Of a stretch of 64,000 nucleotides of DNA, positions 22,632 through 36,045 are shown in pieces. The DNA lies in contig NC_085851.1 of the NCBI RefSeq assembly GCF_020906515.1, positions 2,170,001 to 2,234,000 of the forward strand, given 5' to 3'. Both the position numbers and the translations under genes were made by a program. Each line of letters starts with the position of its first letter. Position 1 is the first letter of the stretch. Source of the DNA: Vanrija pseudolonga (Eukaryota > Basidiomycota > Tremellomycetes > Trichosporonales > Trichosporonaceae). The notes under the pieces were generated by a model. That model had not been told where the DNA came from, did not search any database, and saw only the letters and a list, made by a program, of their open reading frames with translations.

Positions 22632-24200
22632 ATGGCACCCACGGCGGACTTTATCGAGTGGTTCACCCACGCAGGGGGATACATCAGCCCCTCGGCCGAG
22701 CTGCGCGAGGGTGCGTCGGCTTGTGTAGAAGTGGGCGCTGACATCGCGCCAGAAACGCACGGGCTCGGACTGTTCGCGACGAAGGCCATCGCGCCTGACG
22801 CGCGCCTCATCTCCACGCCGTTCAAGCTGGCCATCACGCCCGCGCTAGCGAGTGCCTCGATAGAGGCTGTGACTGGCGTCGCTGGCGCTTCGCTCACCTG
22901 GCCCGAAGGTAGCGAGCACGCCGGCGAGAAGTGGAACGAGCGCATGCTCGCGGCTGCTTATATCGGCCTGCACTGGGTCTACGCCGACAAGGGCGGCGAG
23001 GCGTGAGTGTGGTATGCTGAGAAGGAGTTCAGAGCTGACGCGACGCCAGACCGGCAGCCCTCGCGCACTACCCCTACATCCGCGCGCTGCCCCCCGCCGC
23101 CGACCTCACCACCCCGCTCTTCTTCTCGGCCGAAGAGCGCCAGCTGCTGGCGGGCACGAACCTCGCTGGCGCGGTCGCGGACCGCGAGCGCGAGTGGGGC
23201 ACTGAGAGCGCTGTGTTGCGCGCCGTACTCAAGGAGGATGGCTTGACCTGGTGCGTCTAGGTGCCGTCGTTGTGGATACGGCCAGCTGACTCACCTCACC
23301 AGGGAACGATACCTCGCCGTCGCGACCTACCTCTCCTCGCGCGCCTTCCCGAGCCACCTCCTCACCCTCCCTGACGGCCAAGCGCAGGCGCCGTCCACTG
23401 ACGCCGAGTCATACCCCGTCCTCCTGCCCGGCCTCGACCTCCTGAACCGTGAGTTGAGGAACGCGGAACTGACAACTGACAACGCCAGACACCCGCGGCC
23501 AGCCAATCCTCTGGCTCTCGTCTCGCATTGCTGGCCCCGGCCCCGACGGGACACCGATCGAGGCCATTTCCTTCGTCGCTCCTGCAGCCATTGAGACCGG
23601 CGCCGAGATCTTCAACAACTACGGCGCCAAGTCGAACGAGGCGCTGTTGCTGGGTTACGGCTTTGTGCTGGATGCCAACCCCGACGACACGGTCGTGCTG
23701 CGTCTCGGCACGGGCGCGCTGCCGCCTGACGCCAAGGCGCGCCTAGATGCCAAGGGCCTAGACGCGGTTGAGCGCTTCGCTGTCGGACGGGACGGCGAGC
23801 TGCCAAAGCAGCTACTTGAGGTGGTCCGTGCCATGCTGGGCGAGGACGAGCACGAGCACGACCACAGCGATGACGAGGACGACGAGCACGCGTGCTACGA
23901 GGCGGAAGAAAAAGGGCTCAACCTCGAGCTCGACGTGCTCGGCATGCTGGGGCAGATGATCGAGGACAAGCTGGCCAAGCTCAAGGCGGGCGGAGTGCCT
24001 GGAGCAGACGCCAAGGTCCGCCCAGAGGTCGCCCGCCTCGTCAAGGTGTACCGCGATGGTAAGTGCGGCGGCAGGGTTGCATCGCTGACATCCCAGGCCA
24101 GGAGGCCATCCTCACCGCGGCGCTCGACAAGCTCGGCGAGCGCGTCGACCGCATCGAGGGCCTGATTGACGAGAGCCCAGGGTGCGGGTGTGGCTGCTAG
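22632..24200 (+). CDS. SET-domain protein lysine methyltransferase (RKM/SETD6 type)
   Basis: Exons 22632-23002, 23050-23250, 23303-23448, 23489-24058 and 24097-24200 give 463 aa. The split SET domain is visible: ETHGLGLFATKAI (SAM-binding start), LLPGLDLLNHTRG (catalytic core with N-H) and GAEIFNNYGAKSNEALLLGYGF. A Rubisco-LSMT-like helical C-domain follows, with an acidic His/Glu/Asp insert (GEDEHEHDHSDDEDDEHA). The family methylates lysines of ribosomal proteins, elongation factors and other non-histone targets, in cytosol or nucleus. A second member lies at 40923. The short end GCGCGC is unusual. Confidence 0.9.
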
Positions 24201-24920
24201 GCGGGGTGGCATGTGTACAGGGCGAGGGCGAGCCTTCGGGGTTCGGGTCGGGCTGTAGATTCGGACACAACTAGACATGGATCGTGTAGACAGACATGTG
24301 CGGGCCCCAGTACCGGGGCGCCAGTCGGGACAAGCCCGCAGAGAGGATTGTCCAGGCCAGAGCAGCAGCGTGTTGGTTGCCCTAAGCCGTCCACAACCGT
24401 GCAGTGGGTGCAGTGCAATCCGAAATCCGCGGCCCTGCCACCACCATTCTCGGCGACTTTAAAAGTCGCCTTGTCGTGGTCGTCGGGCGCAGCCGAAGCG
24501 AGCCGAACTACGCCGCACCACATGACCAGACGACCAGGCCGATCGGACTGTCACCGTGCACAGCGGGGGGCAGTTTGCGGCTCGGTCTGACGCCGCTGTC
24601 GTGCGGGCCAGACTCGCTCGAGGCGACAAGCGAGCGGGCCAACATGTGACGGCGGCGCCAAGCTGGGCCAAGCTGGGCCGTGTAAGTTGCATTCCATCGG
24701 CTGGGCCGATCAGCCGACCGGCCGGCCGGCGACCCCACTGCTCTTCCCTGCAGTGGCCAGTGGAGCCGTCCGCGTCTTTTCCAGGCAGCAGCAGCCGTAG
24801 CGTTATTCTCGTCGTCGCCGTGTCTCATCTCGTCGTCGCACTCGTCGCTCTCAACAGCGCACTCTTGCTTGCTTTGTCTTTCTTGTACCCCACACCCCCA
24901 CCCACACCCACACCCACACC
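24201..24920. other. Intergenic, 720 nt, with a 19-nt palindrome
   Basis: No gene seen. GGCGACTTTAAAAGTCGCC at 24452-24470 is a perfect 8-bp inverted repeat around TAA. Near 24690-24735 are GGCCG-rich short palindromes. The last 30 nt before 24921 are an ACACCC repeat in the leader. Confidence 0.5.
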
Positions 24921-26161
24921 ATGCCCACCCAGCTCCCAGGCGGAATCTACGTCCCCGTCGTGACCTTCTTCGAGGCGACGCGCGCGCAGGCGCTCGACCT
25001 GCCCACGCACGCTGGGCACATCACGCGCCTTGCGGCCGCTGGCGTCGCGGGTATCGTCGTTATGGGGTCCACTGGCGAGGCGGTCACGCTGAGCCGCGAG
25101 GAACGGAACGAGGTGAGTCCGCGAGCGAGCGAGCGCAGCGCGCTTCGCGCACTGGCTGGCACCTCGCCGCCCGCCCGCGCACGGACGTGATCTGCGCCGC
25201 GTTGTGGCTCGCCGAATCGGAGTGTGATGTCCGTCGTGTACTGACACCATTCTTCCTCGCCCGCCTTGCTACTACCGTCTTGCTCTCCCGTCCCCGCCCG
25301 CCGCCCCAGCTCGTCCGCTCCACCAAAGCCGCGCTCACCGCCGCCAACTCCTCCGCCCTAGTGATCGCCGGCACCGTCGGCGCGCAGTCGACCGCGCAGG
25401 CAATCGAGCTGAGCAACGACGCCGCCGCGTCCGGCGCAGACTTCACGCTCACCCTCCCGCCGTCGTACTACCCGGGCGTGATGACCGACGACGCCCTGGC
25501 AGCCTACTACGAGGAAGTGGCCTCCAACACGTCTATCCCGCTCATCATCTACTCGTACCCCGCCGTCTCGGGCGGGATCAACATGGACTCTGATCTGATT
25601 GCGCGGCTGGCAAAGCACCCGAACATTGCGGGCATCAAGCACACCGACCATGACGTGGGCAAGATTGCGCGTGTCGTGGCCGCGAGCGATCCGGGTGGGT
25701 CGAGTCTGCGTCGCGGGGTGCGCCAGCTAACCGCCCCCATAGCCACCTTCACGGTCCTTGGCGGCGCGACAGACTATCTCCTCGGCACGCTGTCCTACGG
25801 CGGCCGGGGCGCGATCACGGGCTTGGCGAACATTGCCCCGCGCGCCTGCCTGCGCGCGTACGAGGCCCACGTCGCAGGCGAGCACGACACGGCGCTCGCG
25901 TACGCTGCCGCCGTGTCGACGGCCGAGGGCGCGTTCGTGAAAGCCCAGCTCACCGGGCTCAAGTACGGCACTGTCTGGGCTGCCGGCCTGCCCGACTCGG
26001 CCGCGCTCGGACGCAGGCCGCTGCCCCCCTGCCCGGAGAACATGCGCGACTGGGTGCGTGCCAAGTGCGACGGCGTGCTCGCGCTCGAGAGGGCGCTCGA
26101 GGCCGAGGGGTGGAGTGGGCGGCCGACGAGCGCTAAGGCCAACGGCGCGAATGGGCACTAG
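24921..26161 (+). CDS. DapA/dihydrodipicolinate synthase-family aldolase
   Basis: Exons 24921-25112, 25310-25694 and 25743-26161 give 331 aa. The class I aldolase barrel is clear: GGIYVPVVTFFE, VMGSTGEAVTLSREER, FTLTLPPSYYPGVMTDDALA, the catalytic Tyr in PLIIYSYPAVSGG, the Schiff-base Lys in IAGIKHTDHDVGKI and VLGGATDYLLGTLSYGGRGAI. Fungal members include 2-keto-3-deoxy-L-galactonate aldolase (D-galacturonate pathway) and 4-hydroxy-2-oxoglutarate aldolase. Lysine synthesis is not the role, because fungi make lysine from alpha-aminoadipate. The substrate is inferred, not seen. The HpcH aldolase lies 3 kb away. Confidence 0.9.
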
Positions 26162-26458
26162 GCGATGACGAGGTGGACACTTGAGGATCAGTAGTAGTAG
26201 ATATGACATACATGATGACGACGACGATGCGCTGTAGATATCGGAAGCACGCCAGCGCCGTGGCGCTCAGCGCACAGACTGAAACGCTTCTCCGATGGAC
26301 ACCGAGATGAAGCCGAGAGCCAGCCGGTGTCCATGACCGGCAAGGTGCTCACTCCAATCCCATAACAACCCCCCACCCCACCCCGCGACATTATCATTGC
26401 ATCAAACACTACTACACCTAGTTGATCGCCGATGGCCCAATGACCACCACGCCACCTT

Positions 26459-28031
<1,573 letters not shown>

Positions 28032-28915
28032 GGTGCGTGGATGAATATGCAAAATGTAGAATGCAAGAACAAGAGGAAGAGAGAAGGAATGCAGGGGATG
28101 GGCTGTTAAGAAGGAGTGCGCCAAGGAGGCTCGCCTGGTGGAGTTGCAAGGGCGAGCTGGTCGTTCGGCGCAGGGTGGAGATTACCCGTCATTGACCGTA
28201 ACTGGCTGTGTAGGCAGTTGCCGCGTGCCGCACCGCCGCCCGTTGACGGATTTTACAACCCCGTAGCCAGCCAAAAGTCAAGCTGCCCTCCACTTGTTGC
28301 CTCCACCTCCACCTCCTAATCTTCATAATCACGACAATATGGCTTTGCTCATCGCCATATGCGTCAGTCGACTCTCCGATGTGGAGATAGATAAAGGCGA
28401 CGTGTCCGATGCCCGCGCGGATGAGTCGACAGGGATATTTTGCGCCCTCATGCACCATTGCGACCTCTATATAGGCGATATAGTGACTGGAAGTTCAATC
28501 CACCATCTGCTGGCCAAAAGTCACGTGATACGACCTCCACCTAGGCGATGATTTCTATTACGTCCCCCCTTCTCTGTTGCATGTGGAGACCCCAGGCCTG
28601 CATTAGCCCCTGAAGTGTGCGTGTCACAGTGGGAATTAGGGCAAAGGGGAGTGCAGCGGGCTACAGTGTGGGTGGCTGCATGCACACTGCACGCTGCGGG
28701 CACCATGGCCCAGTCCGCGGCGAACAAAGAAACACACAATGGCCAGGCATCGTCCAAGGTCTGTTTCAACCATTCCAACAATCGTCCCTCACACTCTCAC
28801 TCTCTGCATCTTCTTCTCATCGCCCCCCCCTCTCTCATTGCACCTCACGACAAACAACAGCTATATACCACATTCATACATGCTCTAACGAAACCCCCCA
28901 CAACCCACATACATA
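28032..28915. other. Intergenic, divergent promoters, 884 nt
   Basis: This stretch is more AT-rich than average and has no gene. It includes a TCACGTGA E-box-like palindrome near 28512-28519 and a TATATA at 28862-28867, about 50 nt before the next start codon. Confidence 0.5.
28862..28867 (+). promoter_or_regulatory. TATA box of the gene at 28916
   Basis: TATATA lies 54 nt before the start codon in a C/A-rich leader. Confidence 0.45.
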
Positions 28916-31900
28916 ATGTCCACAACGTCCTCTAGTCACCCTCACTTCAACCGTCTCGCCCTCGCGGCTGCCCTCCTCGGTGAGTCCATCGTCCAGCTTT
29001 CCTTTGCACCGCTCCTCTTGCCCGCCGCTCAACCCAACACTAACCGCCTTCCTTCCCCCGCAGAGTACGACAACGATGAGGAGGACCCATATCGCGAGTA
29101 TGTGGACCACAAGCGGTCGGCCATGTTCAGGCCATTCTACAAGCCCAAGCTCCCACCCCTGCAGCACGAGCTTGATGCCGAACGTGAGGACCGTAGGCGC
29201 TCCATCGTCAGGCCAGCACACGGCCGGCAACAGAGCGGACACAGCGGAGACTGGCACAGCCAAGACCCTCACGAGCGCGTTCAGTTTCCGCAGGACGGCG
29301 ACCTTGTCGACGTCGATCGCTGGGGTTTCCCTGAGCCCGCCCCAGAGGGTCGCACCCACTCGATGGACCTCGAACGCGTCCAAGACAACACGGCTCGCAA
29401 GATCCCTCACACTCGAACAGTGTCCTTCTCTGCTGTGCCCGATGCCACACAGCCCGGTGACCGCGCCCGTTCAGTCTCGATCCACCTGGAGCGCTTTGAC
29501 AGTAGCGATGGCGAGACAATCGAGGGGCGCGTGTCCGCAGGTGCCGACTATGCGCTTCGCGACGCTGAGAGAGTGCGCCGGCTTGCAGAGCAGGGCGGTG
29601 CCGCTGCGGTGTCTCCACACGGCCGCAGACCTAGCTCTATTGCGCAGCTGCAGTTGCAGGACGGAAGGGGAAACCCAGTCATGGTGCCCATGCCAGACTC
29701 GCCTTCCAACGCAATGTTCGCTCGCCCCGGATCGTCCCTCAGTGGCCACCGCATGTCGGTGGTGCAGTCGCCCTCTCGACTGGACCCCGAAGCAGAAGAG
29801 GAGGAGATTCTTCGCAACCCGTTCGAGTTGCCCGCACCTCCGCCTGAACTTGGCTCCAGATTCGACCCCAAGACTCTCGATGCCCAACGCAAGTCTGTGG
29901 ATCTCTCCCGACTGTCGCTCGACAGTGGCGTACGTCCGTCCATGGACGAGCTGAACGTGGCGAGCGATCCCGACGCTGTCCGGCCTTCACTGGAACGCCG
30001 CGCCTCTCTGGTTTACAGTGAGGACGGCAACCTCACAAACCAACAGTCTGCCCACGACGAGCCTGAGCGCATCAAGTCCCGAATCTTTGACGATATCCCA
30101 TCACCCGAGGAGTATGGCCGCCCTCTCAGGCCACCCAAGTACCAGTCACACGCCCTTCTTCTCCACCGACAGGAGCTGATGCGGCCCAAAAACCTCATCA
30201 TGCCCTCGTTCTTGGAAGGTACCGAGCAGCAGAAGCACTCGGTTCACGTTCCCGAGGGTTTCACTCTGGGTGAGAAGCCTCTGCCTGCCGACGCGCGAGC
30301 CTCCATCTTGAACATGGGCATGGGTGTGCCCCTCAGTCTCAGTCAACGGACATTCCGCAGCAGTCTGATGGTTGGTGGACAACGTGACGAAGCCGAGTTC
30401 TTTGCTGGCCATGCTGCTGAGGAGGGTGAAATCTACCGCAACCCGGGACAAGAGTACGAGGATGAGCAAGAGTTCCGTAAGCCTGGCAAGCTTTACGTGA
30501 GTGGCGAGTATCCGGGACGTGCTGACATCTTCCCAGGGTACAAGTCTTATCGATCAGCTGGAGAACCGCAAACAGCAACTGCGAAGCAAGCAGCGCGTCT
30601 TCTACGGAGACGGGCGGCCGTCCATGATGTCTCGTGCGGGCCCCGACGCCCGTGCCTCGACTCTTATCGACCCAGAGGCCTTTGCGGATCCGGCGTTCCC
30701 CGACCAGAATGTCCCTGGCACTCCCCCGCGTCCTCACAGCTACGCACCTGGTTCTGTTCCTCTACTTTCCGTTCCGGACGGCGACGGCGGGAGCCCCCAG
30801 GAGAGGCTTGTCAAGTCACGCAGCGTGTTCGGTGTCGACACGGTCTGGGAGCGCGAAATGGCCAAGCTCAAGACCATGCAGGAGGCTGAGCAGCGGGCCA
30901 AAGAAGAATTGGACGCGCGGGAACGCGCAAAGAAGGAGAAGGCCGATAAGAGGAAGAGCCGCTGGGGCAAGACCAAGAGCACCATGGATCTTGACCAAGC
31001 CGCCGACCTGGACTCGGGTGAGCTGGCGCCGCCTGGCCAGCCTTTCATCGACACGTACAACTCTCCGGCTAGCTCGCGACTCTCGATTGTCGAGTCCCAC
31101 AGCCGTCAGTCTTTGGCCGCTGACCCCATTGCCAATGCGCGCATGTCGATGGGCACTGACCCGCGCTTGTCGGCATACGACCCTCGAACATCGGCGTACG
31201 ACCCTCGTATTTCTTCCTACGACCCGCGCATGTCGATGGCTCCGCACCCGGAGGATGTTGAAGAGGTCATGTCGGAGCAGGACTCGCAGGCGGACCACTC
31301 CCCGAGGGTTACCGACCGCCCTCCCACGTTAATGTACACGGGGTCGGACGCAGCGGCTATCGACCTTATGCCCAAGGAGCAGAAGCCCGCTGAGAGGCGA
31401 CCCGGAAGCCGACTCGGCGTCGGGGACTGGTTCCAAAGCAGTGACGAGGGCTCTGACGACGACGAGCCTCTTCGCGAGACGAAGCGCAAGTCGGCCATGT
31501 CGACCTCTAGGGCGCCCGTGTTCCCACCCCCTCCTCAGCTGCCTTCGTCGTCGGTCCTCCATGCGGCAGCTGCCCGTGCAAATGATGGCGATTCTTCCGA
31601 CGAAGACTTACCTCTCTCGCAACTCCGTTCCAAGGCAATCAACGACGAGAGCTCGGACGAGGAGGTCCCTCTGTCCCAGCTTAAAAACAAGGACAACGAC
31701 GTTATTCAGATTACGACCAAGAAGTCGCCGCCCAAGCAGTCGACGATTCGAGCTGTCAATGCTCCTCAAATCTCGCTCTCTCCCACCTCGCCAGGCAAGG
31801 GAGCCAGCAAGGACGAAGACGATGATGAACCCCTCCTTATCCGCCAGGCGCGGACCCGATCTGCTCTCATGCCCCATGATCCCCCTGACCGCACTGGCTC

Positions 31901-32384
31901 TGCAGCTCCCTCTGCACAGACGGTCGAAGAGATTGAGGACGACCTCCCGCTTGCGTGGAAACACGCTGGTGCGGCCCAGAAACAACATCAAGCCAAGCAG
32001 GCAGCGGCGCCAGCTTTCGACCCGATGCGCGCCACGATGATGAGCGTGCAGCCCGTGCCCCCGACCTACCCCTACGGCGTGTCGCCTTACGGTGCTTCGC
32101 CGTACGGCGTACCACAGTCCATGTACGGCATGCCGTCGCCCTACGGCCACATGGGCATGCCCATGGCTCCGGCTATGAGCCCGATGGGTATGCCTGGGCC
32201 CATGGGCATGCCGGGTGCGATGGGAATGCCGAGCCCCATGGGCATGATGCCGCCTGTTGCTCCAGGCATGCCGTTCCCGACGCTTGATGCGCCTGACCCG
32301 GGTCGCAACATTGATGACTGGCGTCGCCAGATCATTGTACCGGTTGCGACTGGCTCTGCACAGACCGAGTCTAGCCGTGGATAG
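28916..32384 (+). CDS. Large disordered protein with acidic PL motifs and PYG/MGMP tail
   Basis: Exons 28916-28979, 29064-30496 and 30537-32384 give 1114 aa. I do not recognise the family. Most of it is charged and disordered. One conserved-looking core, TSLIDQLENRKQQLRSKQRV, follows the second intron, and a coiled coil lies soon after (WEREMAKLKTMQEAEQRAKE). A fourfold DPRxSxYDP repeat is coded at about 31155-31235. Acidic motifs of the form DExPL recur (DEPLRETKRKS, DEDLPLSQLRSKA, DEEVPLSQLKNKD, DEPLLIRQARTRS, DDLPLAWKHAG). The C-terminus has PYG and MGMP repeats and ends DDWRRQIIVPV. A scaffold role at the cell cortex or in signalling is possible but unproven. Confidence 0.8.
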
Positions 32385-33184
32385 TTGCGCAAGGACACGC
32401 CAGAGACGAACCCCATTAGCATGGCTGTTTTCTCAAATGAGACAGCCGAACCTGTAATTTAGATGTGCACAATAGAGAAATATGCTCATCATTGGACAAT
32501 ATGCGTGTTTGAGAGTCAGTGCGGGGCGTGATGCATGTGACCAAAGGCGCGCAGCACATGACAATGAATGTCGGTGCTGGTCCGAGGACGAAGAAGGTGT
32601 GTGGCCGTCTGGATGCTCCGCATGGGAAGCAGATGGTTTCTTTGTGCCACGCGCCATGGGTTGCGCCATTGCAATCTAACGAGCTAAAGAGGTCAACGCA
32701 TGCCGCAAATGCATGCATGGCGCGAGCCGGCGGTGTGAGATGGCAGAGTAACTTGAGTCGCCGCCGCCACTGCCCGCAGTTGAGCCAAGAAATCACAGGC
32801 CTTGTCCGGGTGGTGCCTCCACTCGCTCCGTTCCGCCATTGTCGCGGTCGTTTTAAGCCTAGCTGCCACGCGTCTGGGTCACATTGCAACGTCGCGCATT
32901 GCAACGTCGCGACGTCGCAACCGCGCAACCCCCCGTTTCACAAAAGGAACACGGCGAGGACACCTTTCCCCCAACATCTCCCTCATCGCATTCCTCGGCC
33001 ACACAAGTACACAAGGGCCGGACCGACGCCAACGCCACTAAAGCGAAGAACACACTACTCTCCCCGCCGCGCTACCCTACGCACACCACCCACCATCCTC
33101 GGCACATCGCGTTCCCGGACAAAGGGCGCGCCGTCCCTTCGTCTCACTCTCAACAACCACAACGACGACGCGGGCTTCGACGAC
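32385..33184. other. Intergenic, 800 nt
   Basis: No gene seen. The frame of the mannosidase stays open upstream to 32519, but that part lacks coding character. GCAACGTCGCG-type short repeats lie at 32885-32925. Confidence 0.45.
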
Positions 33185-35884
33185 ATGTCCTCCGGCAAGT
33201 ACGACGTCGAGTCGGGCACGCTCGCGAACGGCTCGCGCTCGCTGCGGCGCCAGCTCGGCGGGCGGCGCGGGCGCCTGCTCCTCGGCGCGCTCCTCATCGG
33301 CGGCGTGATCCTGTACCTCAACGGACCTGGCAGCGCGCCCGCGCCCGCGCGCAGCGCGCAGGTCCACGTCCCCGGCGGCGGAGGGTCGGGCGGCAAGCTC
33401 GGCAACGACGATATCTGGGACTCGGACTCTGGTCTCGACGACCACGACGCAGCACCGTCCCCCGCCCCGGGCAAGTCGGACCCGCGCCCCCTCGGCGAGC
33501 ACTACATTGTCGACAAGTACGGCGACCACTACTTCCCACACCACTCGCGCGACATCGCGCCCATGCACCCGCGCAAAACCGACCTCATGGACCCCGCGCT
33601 CCTATTCCCCGAGGTCGACGACAAGTGGCTCAAGCCCCCCGCGGGCGACAAGTTCCCCGACTCGCGCCTTCGCGAGATCGTGTCCGAGGAGCAGGAGGAG
33701 GTGGCGCCTGTTGCCCCTCAAGAGCTGCCGTCCGACTCGTTTGCCGCCAACTGGAAGGGGCAGGAAGGGTGGGACGCGCCCCGCGGCAGGATACAGGACA
33801 TGCAGTGGCCTGGGTTCAAGAAGGCGCGCTCTGGCTGGGAGACGGACGCGCAGAAGAAGGTCCGCGAGGAGCGCCGCGCGGCCGTCAAGCGCGGCTTCGT
33901 CTACGCGTGGCAGGCGTACAAGGACAAGGCCTGGGGTGGGTTTATAGGGTTACGAGTGGAGCTAACGCGCGCGCAGGTCATGACGAGGTCAAGCCGTTTA
34001 CCCAGACGTACAAGGACCCTTTCAATGGGTAGGTGGCGGTGAGGTGTAAAGCTGACCGGCAGCTGGGGCGCGTCGATCATCGACACCCTCGACACGATGC
34101 TCATTCTGGGACTGAAGGAGGAGTATGACCTGTGCCGGCCGCACATCAACCAGCTCAACTTCCACTGGATCACCGGACGCGACTGGAGCAGGGGGTACGT
34201 CGCGCCAGAGTCTGAGGTCGACAGCAAGGGCAAGCCGTGGAGCATCCAGCGCGACCGCACGACCGGCATGATGGTGTTCGAGACGGGTATCCGCTACCTC
34301 GGCGGCCTGCTCGGCGCGTACGACCTGACGGGCGACAAGCTGGTGCTCGAGCGCGCCGAGGAGCTCGCGGGTATCCTCGGCAAGGCGTTCAACACGCGCT
34401 CCGGCCTGCCCCAGGGCAGCCGCTTCGACCCGGGCCAGGAGGGCGGCGTGTACTCGCTGCATGCCGTCTCGCCTGCCGAAGTCGGCAGCATGACCCTCGA
34501 GATGACCCGCCTCAGCCAGGCGACGGGCAACCGCACCTGGTACGACCTGGTGCAGCGCGCCACCGACTACCTCGACGAGCATGTCGCCCCGCGCTCAAAG
34601 TACCACCCGCTCATCCCCATGCACTTTATCCCCGACTCCAAGACGCCAATCGACGGCTCGTATTCTTTCGGCGCCATGACCGACTCATACTTTGAGTACC
34701 TCATCAAGCAGTTCAAGCTCATCGGAGGCGGCCGCCTCGGGCACCAGTACAAGCGCCTGTACCAGGACTCTATCGACGCTGCACGTCGTATCCTGTGGGC
34801 CGAGGTTGATATCCTCGACAAACACGACCTTTTCACCATCGGCAAGCTCGAGGGCGGCAAGCTCAAGCGCGAGGTTGAGCACCTCGCGTGCTTTGCAGGT
34901 GCCATGCTCGGCATGGGCGCCAAGCTCCTCGACCGCCCAATGGACATGGACTCTGCGCTGCGGTTCACAGGCACATGCTACTGGCTGTCTGCTGCGACCA
35001 AGACGGGCATCCAGCCCGAGCTCGTCCACTTCTACGACAAGGACGACGCGAGGCTGTGGGTCAACAAGACGCGCGACACGGAGCGCATCGTCCACGCGCC
35101 GGTCGAGGTGCCCGACAAGGACGCGAGAGACTACGACTACAATATTATGTTCCGCGACTACAAGGGCCAGTGGCTGTTCAACGACGACCAGACGCCCGTG
35201 TCTGAGAACTCGGGCCGAAAGGGCAGCGAGGCCCTCGAGTACTACCGCTACCTGAACGGCGACGTGCCGGGTGCACAGCGCGTTACGCCGTACTACATCA
35301 ACAGGCCCGAGACGATCGAGTCCGTCTTCTACATGTACCGCCTTACCGGCGACCGCAAGTGGCAGGACAAGGGATGGCACATGTTCCAGTCGTGGATGAA
35401 GACTGCCAAGGTGCCCGGCGGCATCTCGTCGGTGCAAAACGTCAACGCCGACAAGATTGTCTACGGCGACAATATGGAGAGCTTCATCTTTGCCGAGACG
35501 TTCAAGTACCACTACCTGCTGCAGAGCGAGCCCGACTTTATGAGCCTCGACGACTATGTCCTCAACACCGAGGCGCACCCCTTCATCGCGACCGACGACA
35601 TCAAGCCCGGCTCGCAGGGCTTCTGGACGCCGCCCGAGACCGAGCCTGACCTCGGCGTGCGCGGCCAGGGGACTGACGCGCAAAAGTGGATGCGCGTCGC
35701 CGAGCTCGGCCGATACCGCAGCAGACACAAGCACGCCATCCCCGACAACCTCCCACCTCCCCCGGATCGTCCTCCTCGTCCCCAGGGCGGCGGTCGGGTC
35801 GCTGGCATGGGTATGGGTGGAGGCGGCGGCGACCCCAACAATCGCCCACAGCCCCCCGCCGACTTCAAGCTCAACCAGTACTAG
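33185..35884 (+). CDS. MNS1: GH47 alpha-1,2-mannosidase, type II membrane protein
   Basis: Exons 33185-33935, 33977-34028 and 34063-35884 give 874 aa, longer than the usual 500-650. A short basic cytosolic end (LRRQLGGRRGR) precedes one membrane anchor (LLLGALLIGGVILYL) and a stem of about 170 residues. The GH47 domain shows SIIDTLDTMLILGL, DLTGDKLVLERAEEL, SYSFGAMTDSYFEYLIKQ, HLACFAGAMLGMGAKL, YINRPETIESVFYMYRLTGD and the calcium-binding end LNTEAHPF. It trims mannose from N-glycans in the ER or Golgi. A Pro/Gly tail of about 100 residues follows the domain, ending DFKLNQY. The start is the Met with the shortest typical cytosolic end. Confidence 0.94.
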
Positions 35885-36045
35885 CACACTCCCCCATCCA
35901 CATCTACAGCTGTATTCCTAGAGACAATGCATCCTTACGACGGACAACCCCATGCGCGCGCTCGTGACTGCCATTCAATACATTTTTCAAACTCTACAAC
36001 GATCCTCTGATCATCTCATCACACATCAACTACTCTGGCCGAGGC

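Noticed and set aside
28480-28510. tRNA-like B box (GTTCAATCC)
   Set aside because: The flanking bases do not form a T stem and no acceptor stem or A box is found.
32519-33184. 222-codon upstream extension of the mannosidase frame
   Set aside because: It would put a long soluble segment before the type II anchor and has no coding character; the Met at 33185 gives a normal short cytosolic end.
34685-35887. 400-codon open frame on the minus strand
   Set aside because: It is antisense to the GH47 gene, whose catalytic motifs are unmistakable.
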